From positions 119,135-178,418 of the forward strand of contig NZ_BQUN01000188.1 of the NCBI RefSeq assembly GCF_026008495.1: DNA of 59,284 nucleotides. Reading direction: 5' to 3'. Below, piece after piece: positions 50,052 to 57,593 of the stretch (position 1 is the first letter of the stretch; every line of letters begins with the position of its first letter). A program made the position numbers and the translations under genes. The notes beneath the pieces are model-generated. The model was not told the DNA's origin. It made no database searches and saw only the letters and a program-made list of their open reading frames with translations. This DNA comes from Streptomyces sp. A012304. GTDB taxonomy: Bacteria > Actinomycetota > Actinomycetes > Streptomycetales > Streptomycetaceae.

Positions 50052-50939
50052 ATGGAACTGCTGCTCGCACTCGTCATGGGCCTCAGCGTCTGGGGCGTCT
50101 TCGCCGGACTGCGCATGTACCGGGCGGAGGCGAAGCTGCCCCCCGACCTCGCCCTGGCGCTGGAGGTAGGCGCCACCCGCACCGGCGCCGTCGGCTCGCT
50201 CGTCGACCGCCTCGGCATGCGGTACGCGCCCGCCGTCCTGCGGCTCATGGGCCCCCGCCAGGTCGCCCGGTACCGCCGCAGGATCGACCTCGCGGGTAAC
50301 CCCGGCGGCCTCACCCTCGACCGCTACGCGGCCCGCCGCGCCGTCTACGGTGCGATCGGCGCACTCGGCGGACTGGTCGCCCTGCTCCAGGGCAGCTGGT
50401 TCGTCGCCCTCCTCATGGTCGCCTTCGGCGCCTTCTGGTCCGAGGTCGGCATCTGGTCCGCGATCCGCGTCCGCAAGGACGCCATCGAACGCACCCTGCC
50501 GGACTTCCTGGACGTGCTGGCCGTCGTGGTGAGCGCGGGCCTCGGCTTCCGGCAGGCCCTGGACCGGGTGGCGTCCAAGTACGAGGGGCCCTGGGCGGAC
50601 GAGATCCGCATCACGCTCCGCCAGATGGACCTCGGCATGAGCCGCCGTGAGGCCTTCGAGGAACTGCGCCGCCGCAACGACTCCGAGCAGGTCGCCATGT
50701 TCGTCACGGCCCTCCAGCAGGGCGAGGAACTGGGCGCGCCGATCGTGGACACGCTGGTCTCCATCGCCAAGGACATGCGCCGCACGGACGCGCAGAACGC
50801 CCGCCGAGCGGCGGCCCGCGCGGTCCCCAAGGCCACGCTGATGATCACGACGTTCATGGTTCCGGCCACCATGCTTCTCCTCGGCGCGGGCATGCTGCTC
50901 GGCTCCGGCACGGACTTCAGCTCGATCACGGGTGAGTGA
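50052..50939 (+). CDS. tadC: TadC pilus assembly membrane protein
   Basis: A 295-residue second T2SSF platform protein: N-terminal membrane segment (LLLALVMGLSVWGVFAGL), central segments at about 95-130, T2SSF domain (TLPDFLDVLAVVVSAGLGFRQALDRVA, then ALQQGEELGAPIVDTLVSIA) and a C-terminal segment (IMMITTFMVPATMLLLGAG-like). Its stop overlaps the GTG start of the histidine kinase, so a sensor is made with the pilus machine. Confidence 0.9.
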   Translation: MELLLALVMGLSVWGVFAGLRMYRAEAKLPPDLALALEVGATRTGAVGSLVDRLGMRYAPAVLRLMGPRQVARYRRRIDLAGNPGGLTLDRYAARRAVYGAIGALGGLVALLQGSWFVALLMVAFGAFWSEVGIWSAIRVRKDAIERTLPDFLDVLAVVVSAGLGFRQALDRVASKYEGPWADEIRITLRQMDLGMSRREAFEELRRRNDSEQVAMFVTALQQGEELGAPIVDTLVSIAKDMRRTDAQNARRAAARAVPKATLMITTFMVPATMLLLGAGMLLGSGTDFSSITGE

Positions 50940-52384
50940 GGGGCGGGGCGATGGCGCTGACGGCGATGACGCGGGGGTGGGGCGGTGCGGTGGGGCGGCG
51001 GCCCACCGCACGTGACGGGGCGGCGGAGGCTTCTGCGGAGTGCTCGGCGGAGGCTTCCGGGGAGGTGCCGGCGGAGGCTGCTGCGGAGGCGTGGGCGGAA
51101 TCCTCTGCCAAGGAGTCGGCGGAGGTGCAGGCCTCCATCCCCCTCCAGATCAACGCCCTCCAGGCGATGTGCCGGCAGGTCTTCGGCTTCCGGCTCGCCA
51201 TGATCGCCCTGGCCGCCCCCGCCGCCCTCCTCAACGCCTCCCCGGGCCTGGGCGCCCGTCTGGTCGGCGCGGCCGTGGTCGTCACCTTCATGGGCTCCTA
51301 CGTCCTCTTCCGCGACTGGGAACGCTTCGGCCCGCTCCTCCTGCGCCACCCCACCCTGCTCGCCGCCGACACCCTCCTCGGCACCCTGCTGCTGGTCTCG
51401 GCGGGCCCGGACACCACCCTCGCCTACGTCAGCGTCTGCACCCCCCTGGTCGCCGGCATCGTCTACGGCTGGCGGGGCGCCGCCTGCTTCGCCTCCCTCC
51501 AGGCGCTGATCCTGCTGCTGGTCCACACGACCCTGGAACGCGAGTCGGGCGCGGGCCTCGCCGAGCGGCTGCTGCTGCCCGGCTTCTGCGTCATCACCGG
51601 CGCCGTGGGCTCCACCCTGCGCGGCCTCATGCTCCGCTTCGGCGCGGCCACCCAGGCCCTGACCGACGTCAAGGCCCGCCTCGCCGCCACCGAGGCGGTC
51701 GCCGCCGAACGCGCCCGCCTCGCCCGCGAGATGCACGACTCCGTCGCCAAGACCCTGCACGGCATCGCCCTCGCGGCGGACGGCCTGGCCCGTTCGGCGG
51801 GCTCCGCCCGTATGGAGCCCGCCCTGGTGCGGCAGCAGGCCGAACTGGTCGCCCGCGCCGCGCGCCGCGCCGCCGCCGAGTCCCGGGAACTCCTCACCGA
51901 CCTGCGCCGGGACACCGACCCCGCCCGGCCCGTCGACGTCCTGCGCGAACTGGCCACCCGTACCCGGGACTTCGCCGCGCGCTGCGCCCTGCCGACCACG
52001 TACCACCCGACGGGTGAGCGCACGGCACTCACGCTCCCGCCCGGCGTGGCCCGCCACCTCCTCACCATCGCCTCGGAGGCCATGGACAACGCCCACCGCC
52101 ACGCGGACGCGACACGGGTGGAGGTACGGGCGGGTGTGCGGGACGACGTCCTCAGCGTGCGCGTGCTCGACGACGGCCGCGGCCTGCCGCCCGGCACCAC
52201 CCTCGAACAGCTCCGCAGCACCGGGCACTTCGGTCTCGTCGGCATGGCGGAGCGGGCGGCGTCCATGGGCGCCCGCCTGCGCATCGGCCGCGGGCCGCAC
52301 GCCCGGGGCACGGAAGTACTGCTGCACCTTCCCCTCGGACAGGTCCATCAGGAGAGGAGGCCGCCGGATGCCGGAACTCCGTGA
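50936..52384 (+). CDS. Membrane sensor histidine kinase in the Tad cluster
   Basis: A 482-residue NarL-type sensor kinase. Residues 1-60 include an Ala/Glu repeat, then about five membrane segments (about 75-230). The HisKA_3 dimer helix holds the phospho-acceptor in EMHDSVAKTL (His267) and the HATPase domain ends with the usual GLVGMAERA block after DDGRGLPPG. Start: GTG 50936 overlapping the tadC stop (GTGA); an ATG lies at 50951. It overlaps the response regulator by 17 bp, so the two are a pair. Confidence 0.9.
   Translation: MRGGAMALTAMTRGWGGAVGRRPTARDGAAEASAECSAEASGEVPAEAAAEAWAESSAKESAEVQASIPLQINALQAMCRQVFGFRLAMIALAAPAALLNASPGLGARLVGAAVVVTFMGSYVLFRDWERFGPLLLRHPTLLAADTLLGTLLLVSAGPDTTLAYVSVCTPLVAGIVYGWRGAACFASLQALILLLVHTTLERESGAGLAERLLLPGFCVITGAVGSTLRGLMLRFGAATQALTDVKARLAATEAVAAERARLAREMHDSVAKTLHGIALAADGLARSAGSARMEPALVRQQAELVARAARRAAAESRELLTDLRRDTDPARPVDVLRELATRTRDFAARCALPTTYHPTGERTALTLPPGVARHLLTIASEAMDNAHRHADATRVEVRAGVRDDVLSVRVLDDGRGLPPGTTLEQLRSTGHFGLVGMAERAASMGARLRIGRGPHARGTEVLLHLPLGQVHQERRPPDAGTP
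51023..51118 (+). repeat. Four 24-bp tandem repeats in the kinase gene
   Basis: Units start at 51023, 51047, 51071 and 51095, with a partial fifth. Each begins GCGGAG or GCGGAA and encodes eight residues: AEASAECS, AEASGEVP, AEAAAEAW, AESSAKES. The tract lies before the first membrane segment, so it lengthens the cytoplasmic N-terminus. Confidence 0.8.
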
Positions 52385-53129
52385 GCCGTTCCCGGCGCCC
52401 GCGCGCACCGCGCCCGTACGCGTACTCGTCGCCGACGACAACCCGGTGGTCCGGGCCGGTCTGACGGCCCTGCTCTCCGGCCGCGACGACCTCACCGTCG
52501 TCGCGGAGGCCGCCGACGGCCGCGAGGCCTACGAGGCGGCCGCGCGACACCGCCCCGACGTCGTCCTCCTGGACGTCCGCATGCCCGGCGTGGACGGCCT
52601 CGCCGCCCTGCCCCACCTGGTCCGCATCGCCCCGGTCCTGATGCTGACCTACAGCGACGAACCGGAGACCGTCCAGGAGGCCCTGCGGCGCGGCGCGGGC
52701 GGCTATCTGGTCCACGGCGAGTTCACCGTGGACCAACTGGTGACGGCGGTACGGGACACCGGCGCGGGCCGGGCGCACTTCACACCGACCGCGGCGACGG
52801 CGGTACTGGCCCAGCTCCGCTCGACCGGAAGTGCGACTGCACATGATGATTCGACCTCACAATCCCAAATTCCAGCGACTTTTCCCGAATCGCTTTCGCA
52901 ACTGCAACCATCTGTGGGACAGTCGCGTCGGGGGTTCCGGCTCAGCGCGAGGGAGGCGGAGATCATGGACCTCATCGCGTCGGGGATGACCAACCAGCAG
53001 ATCGCCGCCTTGTGCTTCATCAGCGAGAAGACGGTCAAGAACCACATCAACCGCATCTTCGCCAAGCTGCACAGCACCAGCCGCGCCGAGGCGGCGGCCA
53101 AGTGGCTGGGAACGGCGGCGACGTCATGA
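52368..53129 (+). CDS. LuxR/NarL-type response regulator of the Tad cluster
   Basis: A 253-residue response regulator. Receiver domain: Asp pair at 23-24, phospho-acceptor Asp69 in LLDVRMPG, and LMLTYSDE with the switch Thr. The conserved Lys that normally follows (GYLLKD) is His here (GGYLVHGEF). A low-complexity Ser/Gln-rich linker (about 150-190) joins a LuxR helix-turn-helix (about 193-250: LSAREAEIMDLIASGMTNQQIA, KTVKNHINRIFAKL). ATG 52368 has GGAGAGGAGG seven bases upstream. It is followed directly by the pilin promoter and probably activates it. Confidence 0.92.
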   Translation: MPELREPFPAPARTAPVRVLVADDNPVVRAGLTALLSGRDDLTVVAEAADGREAYEAAARHRPDVVLLDVRMPGVDGLAALPHLVRIAPVLMLTYSDEPETVQEALRRGAGGYLVHGEFTVDQLVTAVRDTGAGRAHFTPTAATAVLAQLRSTGSATAHDDSTSQSQIPATFPESLSQLQPSVGQSRRGFRLSAREAEIMDLIASGMTNQQIAALCFISEKTVKNHINRIFAKLHSTSRAEAAAKWLGTAATS

Positions 53130-53162
53130 GCCCCCGCCGCGCCCCCGAATGGGCCCGGGATT

Positions 53163-53206
53163 GGGTCCTGGGACCCTCTTGCGAGCCGCCCGTTCCGCTC
53201 TACGTT
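53163..53206 (+). promoter_or_regulatory. Pilin promoter with upstream palindrome GGGTCC-TG-GGACCC
   Basis: TTGCGA (53179-53184) and TACGTT (53201-53206) are 16 bp apart and would start transcription near 53213, 31 bases before the pilin ATG. A perfect 14-bp inverted repeat (53163-53176) ends two bases before the -35, the position of an activator site. The NarL-type regulator encoded immediately upstream is the obvious candidate to bind it. Confidence 0.6.
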
Positions 53207-53243
53207 CCCGGTACCGGTAGCGCCCCCAACGGAGAGGAACGCC

Positions 53244-53480
53244 ATGAGCGACCTGCTGCTGAAGACCACCGTCGCGGCCAAGGTCCGAGTGAGCGGCTGG
53301 AAGAACACGACGGTCGCCGCCGTACGGCGCCGCGCGGCCGACGACAAGGGGCAGACGGCGGTGGAGTACCTGGGGATCATCGCGGTGGTGGTGGCGATCG
53401 TGGTGCTGATCGCGAACACGAACCTGGGGCAGACGATCGTCGACAAGCTCACCACGCAGATCGGCAAGGTGGCTCCCTGA
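53244..53480 (+). CDS. flp: Flp-family type IVb major pilin
   Basis: A 78-residue prepilin: a 36-residue basic leader, then the cleavage context DDKG-QTAVEYLGIIAVVVAIVVLI, with the Glu-Tyr pair at +5/+6 typical of Flp pilins, and a short tail. It is the likely major subunit of the pilus built by TadA/B/C. GGAGAGG lies upstream of ATG 53244. Its own promoter suggests higher expression than the assembly genes. The stop overlaps the next coding region. Confidence 0.93.
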   Translation: MSDLLLKTTVAAKVRVSGWKNTTVAAVRRRAADDKGQTAVEYLGIIAVVVAIVVLIANTNLGQTIVDKLTTQIGKVAP

Positions 53481-54142
53481 TCCGATCCCTCGGGCGAGGC
53501 GACACGGGGCAGGTCTTCCCCATCTACCTCATGGTGGTGGCGGGCCTGCTCTTTCTCGCGTTCGCCTACTTCGCGGTGGGGCAGGCGGCGGTCAACCGCA
53601 ACGGGGCCCAGACCGCCGCCGACGCGGCGGCGCTGGCGGCGGCCCAGGAGACCAGGGACCAGCTCGCCGACCGGTGGGTGCTGGACATCCTCCACCCGAC
53701 ACGCTGGCAGGACATCTTCGACGGGGTGGGGGCGACCGACCAGTGCGGGCGCGCCGTCCAACTGGCCGCGCTGAACGACGCGGGGAACGTCCAGTGCGGT
53801 CCTGACGGTCCCTTGGGCTACACGGTGACCGTCCAGGCGAACCGGTCCGCCGGAGACTCCGTCATTCCCGTCACGAGCACCACGAGGGCGCACGCCACCG
53901 CCACCGCCGTGATCGAGCCGTTGTGCACGTTCGAGCTGCCCGGCGAGGACGGCGACGAGGGCGAGGGCGACGAAGGCGGCGGGGACGGTGAGGGCGACGA
54001 AGGCAGCGAGGACGGCGAGGACGGCGAGGACGTGGCGTTGCCCGTGCTCACCTGCGAGGACAGGGACTGGGAGCTGGATCCGGAAGACCTCACCGACCTG
54101 CCCGGACCCGAGGACCTCTTCGACGTCCACCTGGCCGGCTGA
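53477..54142 (+). CDS. TadG/TadE-like exported pilus protein with apparent CUG start
   Basis: A 221-residue product if read from CTG 53477, which overlaps the pilin stop as CTGA and has AAGGTGG five bases upstream. No ATG, GTG or TTG in this frame lies between the pilin stop and the conserved Tad-like N-terminus RGDTGQVFPIYLMVVAGLLF. Starting at the internal ATG (YLMVVAG) would remove that block. A membrane helix follows, then an outer domain (AAADAAALAAAQETRDQLADRW) and a Glu/Asp/Gly-rich stretch near 155-180. The function is probably a minor pilus or wall component. Confidence 0.75.
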   Translation: MIRSLGRGDTGQVFPIYLMVVAGLLFLAFAYFAVGQAAVNRNGAQTAADAAALAAAQETRDQLADRWVLDILHPTRWQDIFDGVGATDQCGRAVQLAALNDAGNVQCGPDGPLGYTVTVQANRSAGDSVIPVTSTTRAHATATAVIEPLCTFELPGEDGDEGEGDEGGGDGEGDEGSEDGEDGEDVALPVLTCEDRDWELDPEDLTDLPGPEDLFDVHLAG

Positions 54143-54176
54143 CGAGCGAACGACGAGTGCAGAAGGAAGCGGAGTG

Positions 54177-54758
54177 ATGAGCATGCGGTTCACTGCGAAA
54201 GCCCGCAGGGGGATGGTCACGCTGGCCGCCGTGACCGGGCTTGCCCTGGGCGCGGCCGCTTGCAGCGGTGGTGGCGGCGACGACAAGAAGCCGCAGAACA
54301 CGGCGTCCGCATCCCAGGGCAGTGGATCGCAGCCGAGCGCTCAGGAGGGCCAGTCCGAAGAGCCGTTGGCAGAGATGAAGGGCCCGAGCGGGCTGCTCCT
54401 CCAGATCACTTCCGCCGTACGTGATTCGGGCGGTTTCGTCACACTGAACGGCGCACTGAAGAACGACGGCGGGACGATGGCCACGATTCCGTCCGCGCTC
54501 AGTGGCAACGAAACCGAGATCATGAACAACGGCAGGTCCCTCGGCGGCGCCACCCTCGTCGACTCCAAGAGCAAGAAGCGGTATTACGTCCTCCGCGACA
54601 CCGAGGGCCGCCCCCTGACCACTACCGGCTTCTCGACGCTCAAGGCGGGGGAGAAGATCGACGTGTTCCTCCAGTTCCCGGCGCCGCCCGCCGACACCAC
54701 CGACGTCACCTTCCAGCTGCCGCTGTTCCCCAGCGCGGTCGTGAAGATCTCCGGGTGA
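54177..54758 (+). CDS. Putative lipoprotein of the pilus cluster
   Basis: A 193-residue exported protein. An N-terminal signal with a weak lipobox, GAAAC, gives the modified Cys29, followed by a Gly/Asp/Lys and Ser/Gln-rich linker to about 65. The remaining domain (LLLQITSAVRDSGGFVTLNGALKNDGG, then KIDVFLQFPAPPADTTDVTFQLP) looks like an immunoglobulin-type beta sandwich. ATG 54177 follows AAGGAAGCGGAG. It lies 34 bp after the TadG-like gene and 7 bp before the OmpA-domain gene. Confidence 0.75.
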   Translation: MSMRFTAKARRGMVTLAAVTGLALGAAACSGGGGDDKKPQNTASASQGSGSQPSAQEGQSEEPLAEMKGPSGLLLQITSAVRDSGGFVTLNGALKNDGGTMATIPSALSGNETEIMNNGRSLGGATLVDSKSKKRYYVLRDTEGRPLTTTGFSTLKAGEKIDVFLQFPAPPADTTDVTFQLPLFPSAVVKISG

Positions 54759-54765
54759 GGCGGCC

Positions 54766-55377
54766 ATGACCCCACGTCTCGCCCTGGCGGTGGTCACCGC
54801 GACGGTCGTGATCGTCGGCACGGCCCCCTTCGCCCACGCCGACGGCCCCAGTGTCCCCCGGGGCACCGAACCCACCGCCACCGCCCCGGTCGAGGTCGAC
54901 CCCAACGACCCGGATCTGAAGCTGCCCGAGGGCGCCACCCTCGCGCAGGCCAAGGTGCTCGACATCAAGCAGGTCGTCGAGGACGAGAGCGGGGAGGAGC
55001 GCCGGGAGGACACCAACGCGGACGTGACGTTCGCGCTCCAGGCGGAGGTCCTCTTCGGCAAGGACAGCGCCACGCTGAGCGGCGCGGCGCGGGCCCGCAT
55101 CACGGTGATCGCCGAGGAGATCAAGAAGCAGAAGACCACCCGGATCCGGGTCTTCGGCTTCACGGACGACCTCGGCTCCTCCGCGCACGGCGACGTCCTG
55201 TCGAAACAGCGCGCCGACGCCGTCCAGGCCGCCCTCGCCGGCGACCTGAACGACCCGGGCATCACATTCGAGGTGCGCGGCTACGGCGAGCAGTACCCCA
55301 TCGCCGACAACTCGACGGAGGAGGGCCGCAAGAAGAACCGCCGCGTGGAGATCACCTTCCCGCGCACCGCGAGCTGA
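54766..55377 (+). CDS. Secreted OmpA-like peptidoglycan-binding protein
   Basis: A 203-residue exported protein with a signal peptide (about 1-26, ALAVVTATVVIVGTAPFAHA) and a C-terminal OmpA_C domain: AEVLFGKDSATLSGAARARI, FGFTDDLGSSAHGDVLSKQRADAV and NRRVEITF. The domain normally binds diaminopimelate in peptidoglycan, with Asp and Arg ligands in the TDDLGS and LSKQRAD regions. In a Tad cluster it may anchor the pilus base to the wall. Confidence 0.88.
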   Translation: MTPRLALAVVTATVVIVGTAPFAHADGPSVPRGTEPTATAPVEVDPNDPDLKLPEGATLAQAKVLDIKQVVEDESGEERREDTNADVTFALQAEVLFGKDSATLSGAARARITVIAEEIKKQKTTRIRVFGFTDDLGSSAHGDVLSKQRADAVQAALAGDLNDPGITFEVRGYGEQYPIADNSTEEGRKKNRRVEITFPRTAS

Positions 55378-55381
55378 CCCC

Positions 55382-55786
55382 CTACCCGTCCGCCCCGGTC
55401 TCCGCCCCTGTCTCGGCCCCGTTCTCCCGCTCGATCTCCACCCGCACCCCCACCCCGACGCCCCACCCCGCCATGGCCCCCGCCGCCGCCTCCAGCACAT
55501 GCCGTGAGCGCAGCCGGGGCAGTCCCAGGCGGCCCGGGCGCATGGTGCGGACGGCGAGCACGGTCAGGCGGCGGTCCAGATAGGCGACGTCGATGGGCAT
55601 GCGCATGCCGAAGGTGTGGACGCTCCCGGCAGGGGTGAGCAGCAGCGCGCCCTCGACCGCGTCCCGCCCCAACAGCCCCTTCGTCCGCGCCCGGTACGAG
55701 GCCGCGATCTCCAGCGGGACGGTCACCGTCGCCCCCCGGTCCCCACGCACCGTCAACCGGCCTTGCCCGTCACGCCACCGCGCCAT
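55382..55786 (-). CDS. DUF192 family protein
   Basis: A 134-residue DUF192 protein: the family core LEIAASYRARTKGLLGRD, GALLLTPAGSVHTFGMRMPIDVAYLD and AVRTMRPGRLG is clear. A few DUF192 proteins are linked to export or pilus clusters, but the biochemical role is unknown. No signal peptide is visible. ATG 55786 is used. It converges on the OmpA-domain gene with four bases between stops and ends in a Glu/Thr/Ala repeat. Confidence 0.82.
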   Translation of the reverse strand: MARWRDGQGRLTVRGDRGATVTVPLEIAASYRARTKGLLGRDAVEGALLLTPAGSVHTFGMRMPIDVAYLDRRLTVLAVRTMRPGRLGLPRLRSRHVLEAAAGAMAGWGVGVGVRVEIERENGAETGAETGADG

Positions 55787-55920
55787 GTCCCACCCCTCGT
55801 GTCCCCTGCGGCCTACCCCGGCCGCCGTCCGGGAAGTCCCCCCGGACACCGCCGACGGCGCAGGAGCCGCCCGGCGTAAAGGAGTTGTCGCGTCGCGGGA
55901 CGCCAGCTAGGAAGGACCCC

Positions 55921-56796
55921 ATGACCGAACTCGGTGCCATCTTCCGCCCCCAGCTGCCCCCCGAGCGGCTGCGCTCCGTCGCCCGGCTCGCCGACGCCAC
56001 CGGGCTCGACGAACTCTGGCTGTGGGAGGACTGTTTCCGGGAGGCCGGGATCTCCTCGGCGGCCGCCGCGCTCGCCTGGACCGAACGGGTGCGGATCGGC
56101 GTCGGCCTGCTGCCCGTCCCGCTGCGCAACGTCGCCCTCACCGCGATGGAGGCGGCCACCCTGCACCGGATGTTCCCGGGCCGCGTCAGCCTCGCCGTCG
56201 GCCACGGCGTCCAGGACTGGATGGGCCAGGTCGGCGCCCGCCCCGCGTCCCCGCTGACCCTGCTGCGCGAGTACACCCTCGCCCTGCGCGGACTGCTGAA
56301 CGGCGAGCGGATCACCACCGAGGGCCGGTACGTGACCCTCGACGACGTCGCCCTCGACTGGCCCCCGCAGGGCGGTGCCCAGGTGCTGGTCGGCGGCATC
56401 GGGCCGCGCACCCTGCGGCTGTCCGGCGAGGTCGCGGACGGCACCCTCCTCAACGAGGTCTTCTCGGCGGACGGCGTGCGCGAGGCCCGCCGGACCATCG
56501 AGGAGGGCAGGAGGGCGGCCGGCCGTGACGCCGGCCCGCACCGGATCGTCGTCTACGTCTTCACGGCCACCGGCCCCGGCGCCGCCGACCGTCTCCAGCG
56601 CGAACTGACCGCCACCGGTCTGACCGGCACGCCCGGTCTCGGCGTCGCCGGCGACGCGGCCGAGGTCGCCGACACCGTTCGGCGTTTCGCCGACGCCGGC
56701 GCCGACACCGTCGTCCTCCTGCCCACCGCCGACGAACCGGACCCCGAGGGCTTCGTGCGGTTCGTCGGGGACGACGTACGGCCCCTGGTCAAGTGA
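55921..56796 (+). CDS. LLM-class F420/FMN-dependent oxidoreductase
   Basis: A 291-residue bacterial-luciferase-like TIM-barrel protein. The family blocks are LADATGLDELWLWEDCFREAG, RIGVGLLPVPLRNVALTAMEAATL, FPGRVSLAVGHGVQDWMGQVG and VLVGGIGPRTLRL. In actinomycetes many such proteins use coenzyme F420. The substrate is unknown. ATG 55921 follows GGAAGGA. Its stop overlaps the GTG of the methyltransferase. Confidence 0.88.
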   Translation: MTELGAIFRPQLPPERLRSVARLADATGLDELWLWEDCFREAGISSAAAALAWTERVRIGVGLLPVPLRNVALTAMEAATLHRMFPGRVSLAVGHGVQDWMGQVGARPASPLTLLREYTLALRGLLNGERITTEGRYVTLDDVALDWPPQGGAQVLVGGIGPRTLRLSGEVADGTLLNEVFSADGVREARRTIEEGRRAAGRDAGPHRIVVYVFTATGPGAADRLQRELTATGLTGTPGLGVAGDAAEVADTVRRFADAGADTVVLLPTADEPDPEGFVRFVGDDVRPLVK

Positions 56797-57593
56797 CAGC
56801 CATGACAGAGCACCGTTCCCGCAGCTTCGAGGACCTCCTGGCCGAAGGCGCCGCCGTGCCCATCGAAGGCTGGGACTTCTCCTGGTTCGAGGGCCGGGCC
56901 ACCGAGGAACGGCCCTCCTGGGGCTACGCCGTGTCCCTCGCCGGGCGGCTGGCGGGCGCGCGGGCCGCGCTGGACGTGCAGACCGGGGGAGGGGAGGTCC
57001 TGGACTTCGCCCTGGGCCGGGCCGCCCCCGAGGCGCCCGTCCTCACCGTGGCGACCGAGGGCTGGCCGGCCAACGTCGCCAAGGCCACCGCCCTGCTGCG
57101 CCCGCGCGGGGTCGCGGTCGTCGCGTCCCCCGAGGACGCGCCGCTGCCCTTCGCGGACGGCACCTTCGACCTGGTCTCCAGCCGCCACCCCGTACGGCCC
57201 CTGTGGGAGGAGATCGCGCGGGTCCTGGAGCCGGGCGGCACGTACTTCGCCCAGCACGTCGGGCCGCGCAGCGTCTTCGAGCTGGTCGAGTACTTCCTCG
57301 GGCCGCAGCCGCCGGAGGTGAGCGCCGGCCGCCACCCCGACCACGAGCGCGCCGACGCGGAGGCGGCCGGTCTGGAGATCGTCGACCTGCGGGCGGAACG
57401 CCTGCGGATCGAGTTCCACGACATCGCCGCCGTCGTCCACTTCCTGCGCAAGGTGGTGTGGATGGTGCCGGGCTTCACCGTCTCGACGTACGAGGACCGG
57501 CTCCGGGCGCTGCACGAGCGGATCGTGTCCGAGGGGCCCTTCGTCGCGTACAGCACCCGCCACCTCTTCGAGGCCCGCAAGCCGCACCGGTGA
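56793..57593 (+). CDS. Class I SAM-dependent methyltransferase-like protein
   Basis: A 266-residue protein with the methyltransferase fold. Motif I is unusual (ALDVQTGGGEVLD rather than DxGxGxG), followed by VLTVATEGWPANVAKA, the PLPFADGTFDLVSSRH block typical of the SmtA/UbiE group and EIARVLEPGGTYFAQHVG. SAM binding is likely but not certain. GTG 56793 overlaps the upstream stop (GTGA); ATG 56802 is an alternative. It probably acts with the oxidoreductase before it. Confidence 0.83.
   Translation: MTAMTEHRSRSFEDLLAEGAAVPIEGWDFSWFEGRATEERPSWGYAVSLAGRLAGARAALDVQTGGGEVLDFALGRAAPEAPVLTVATEGWPANVAKATALLRPRGVAVVASPEDAPLPFADGTFDLVSSRHPVRPLWEEIARVLEPGGTYFAQHVGPRSVFELVEYFLGPQPPEVSAGRHPDHERADAEAAGLEIVDLRAERLRIEFHDIAAVVHFLRKVVWMVPGFTVSTYEDRLRALHERIVSEGPFVAYSTRHLFEARKPHR

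Noticed and set aside
55382..55786. Prepilin peptidase for the Tad cluster
   Set aside because: The gene is a soluble DUF192 protein without membrane segments or the aspartyl GxGD motif; no peptidase gene was found in the window.
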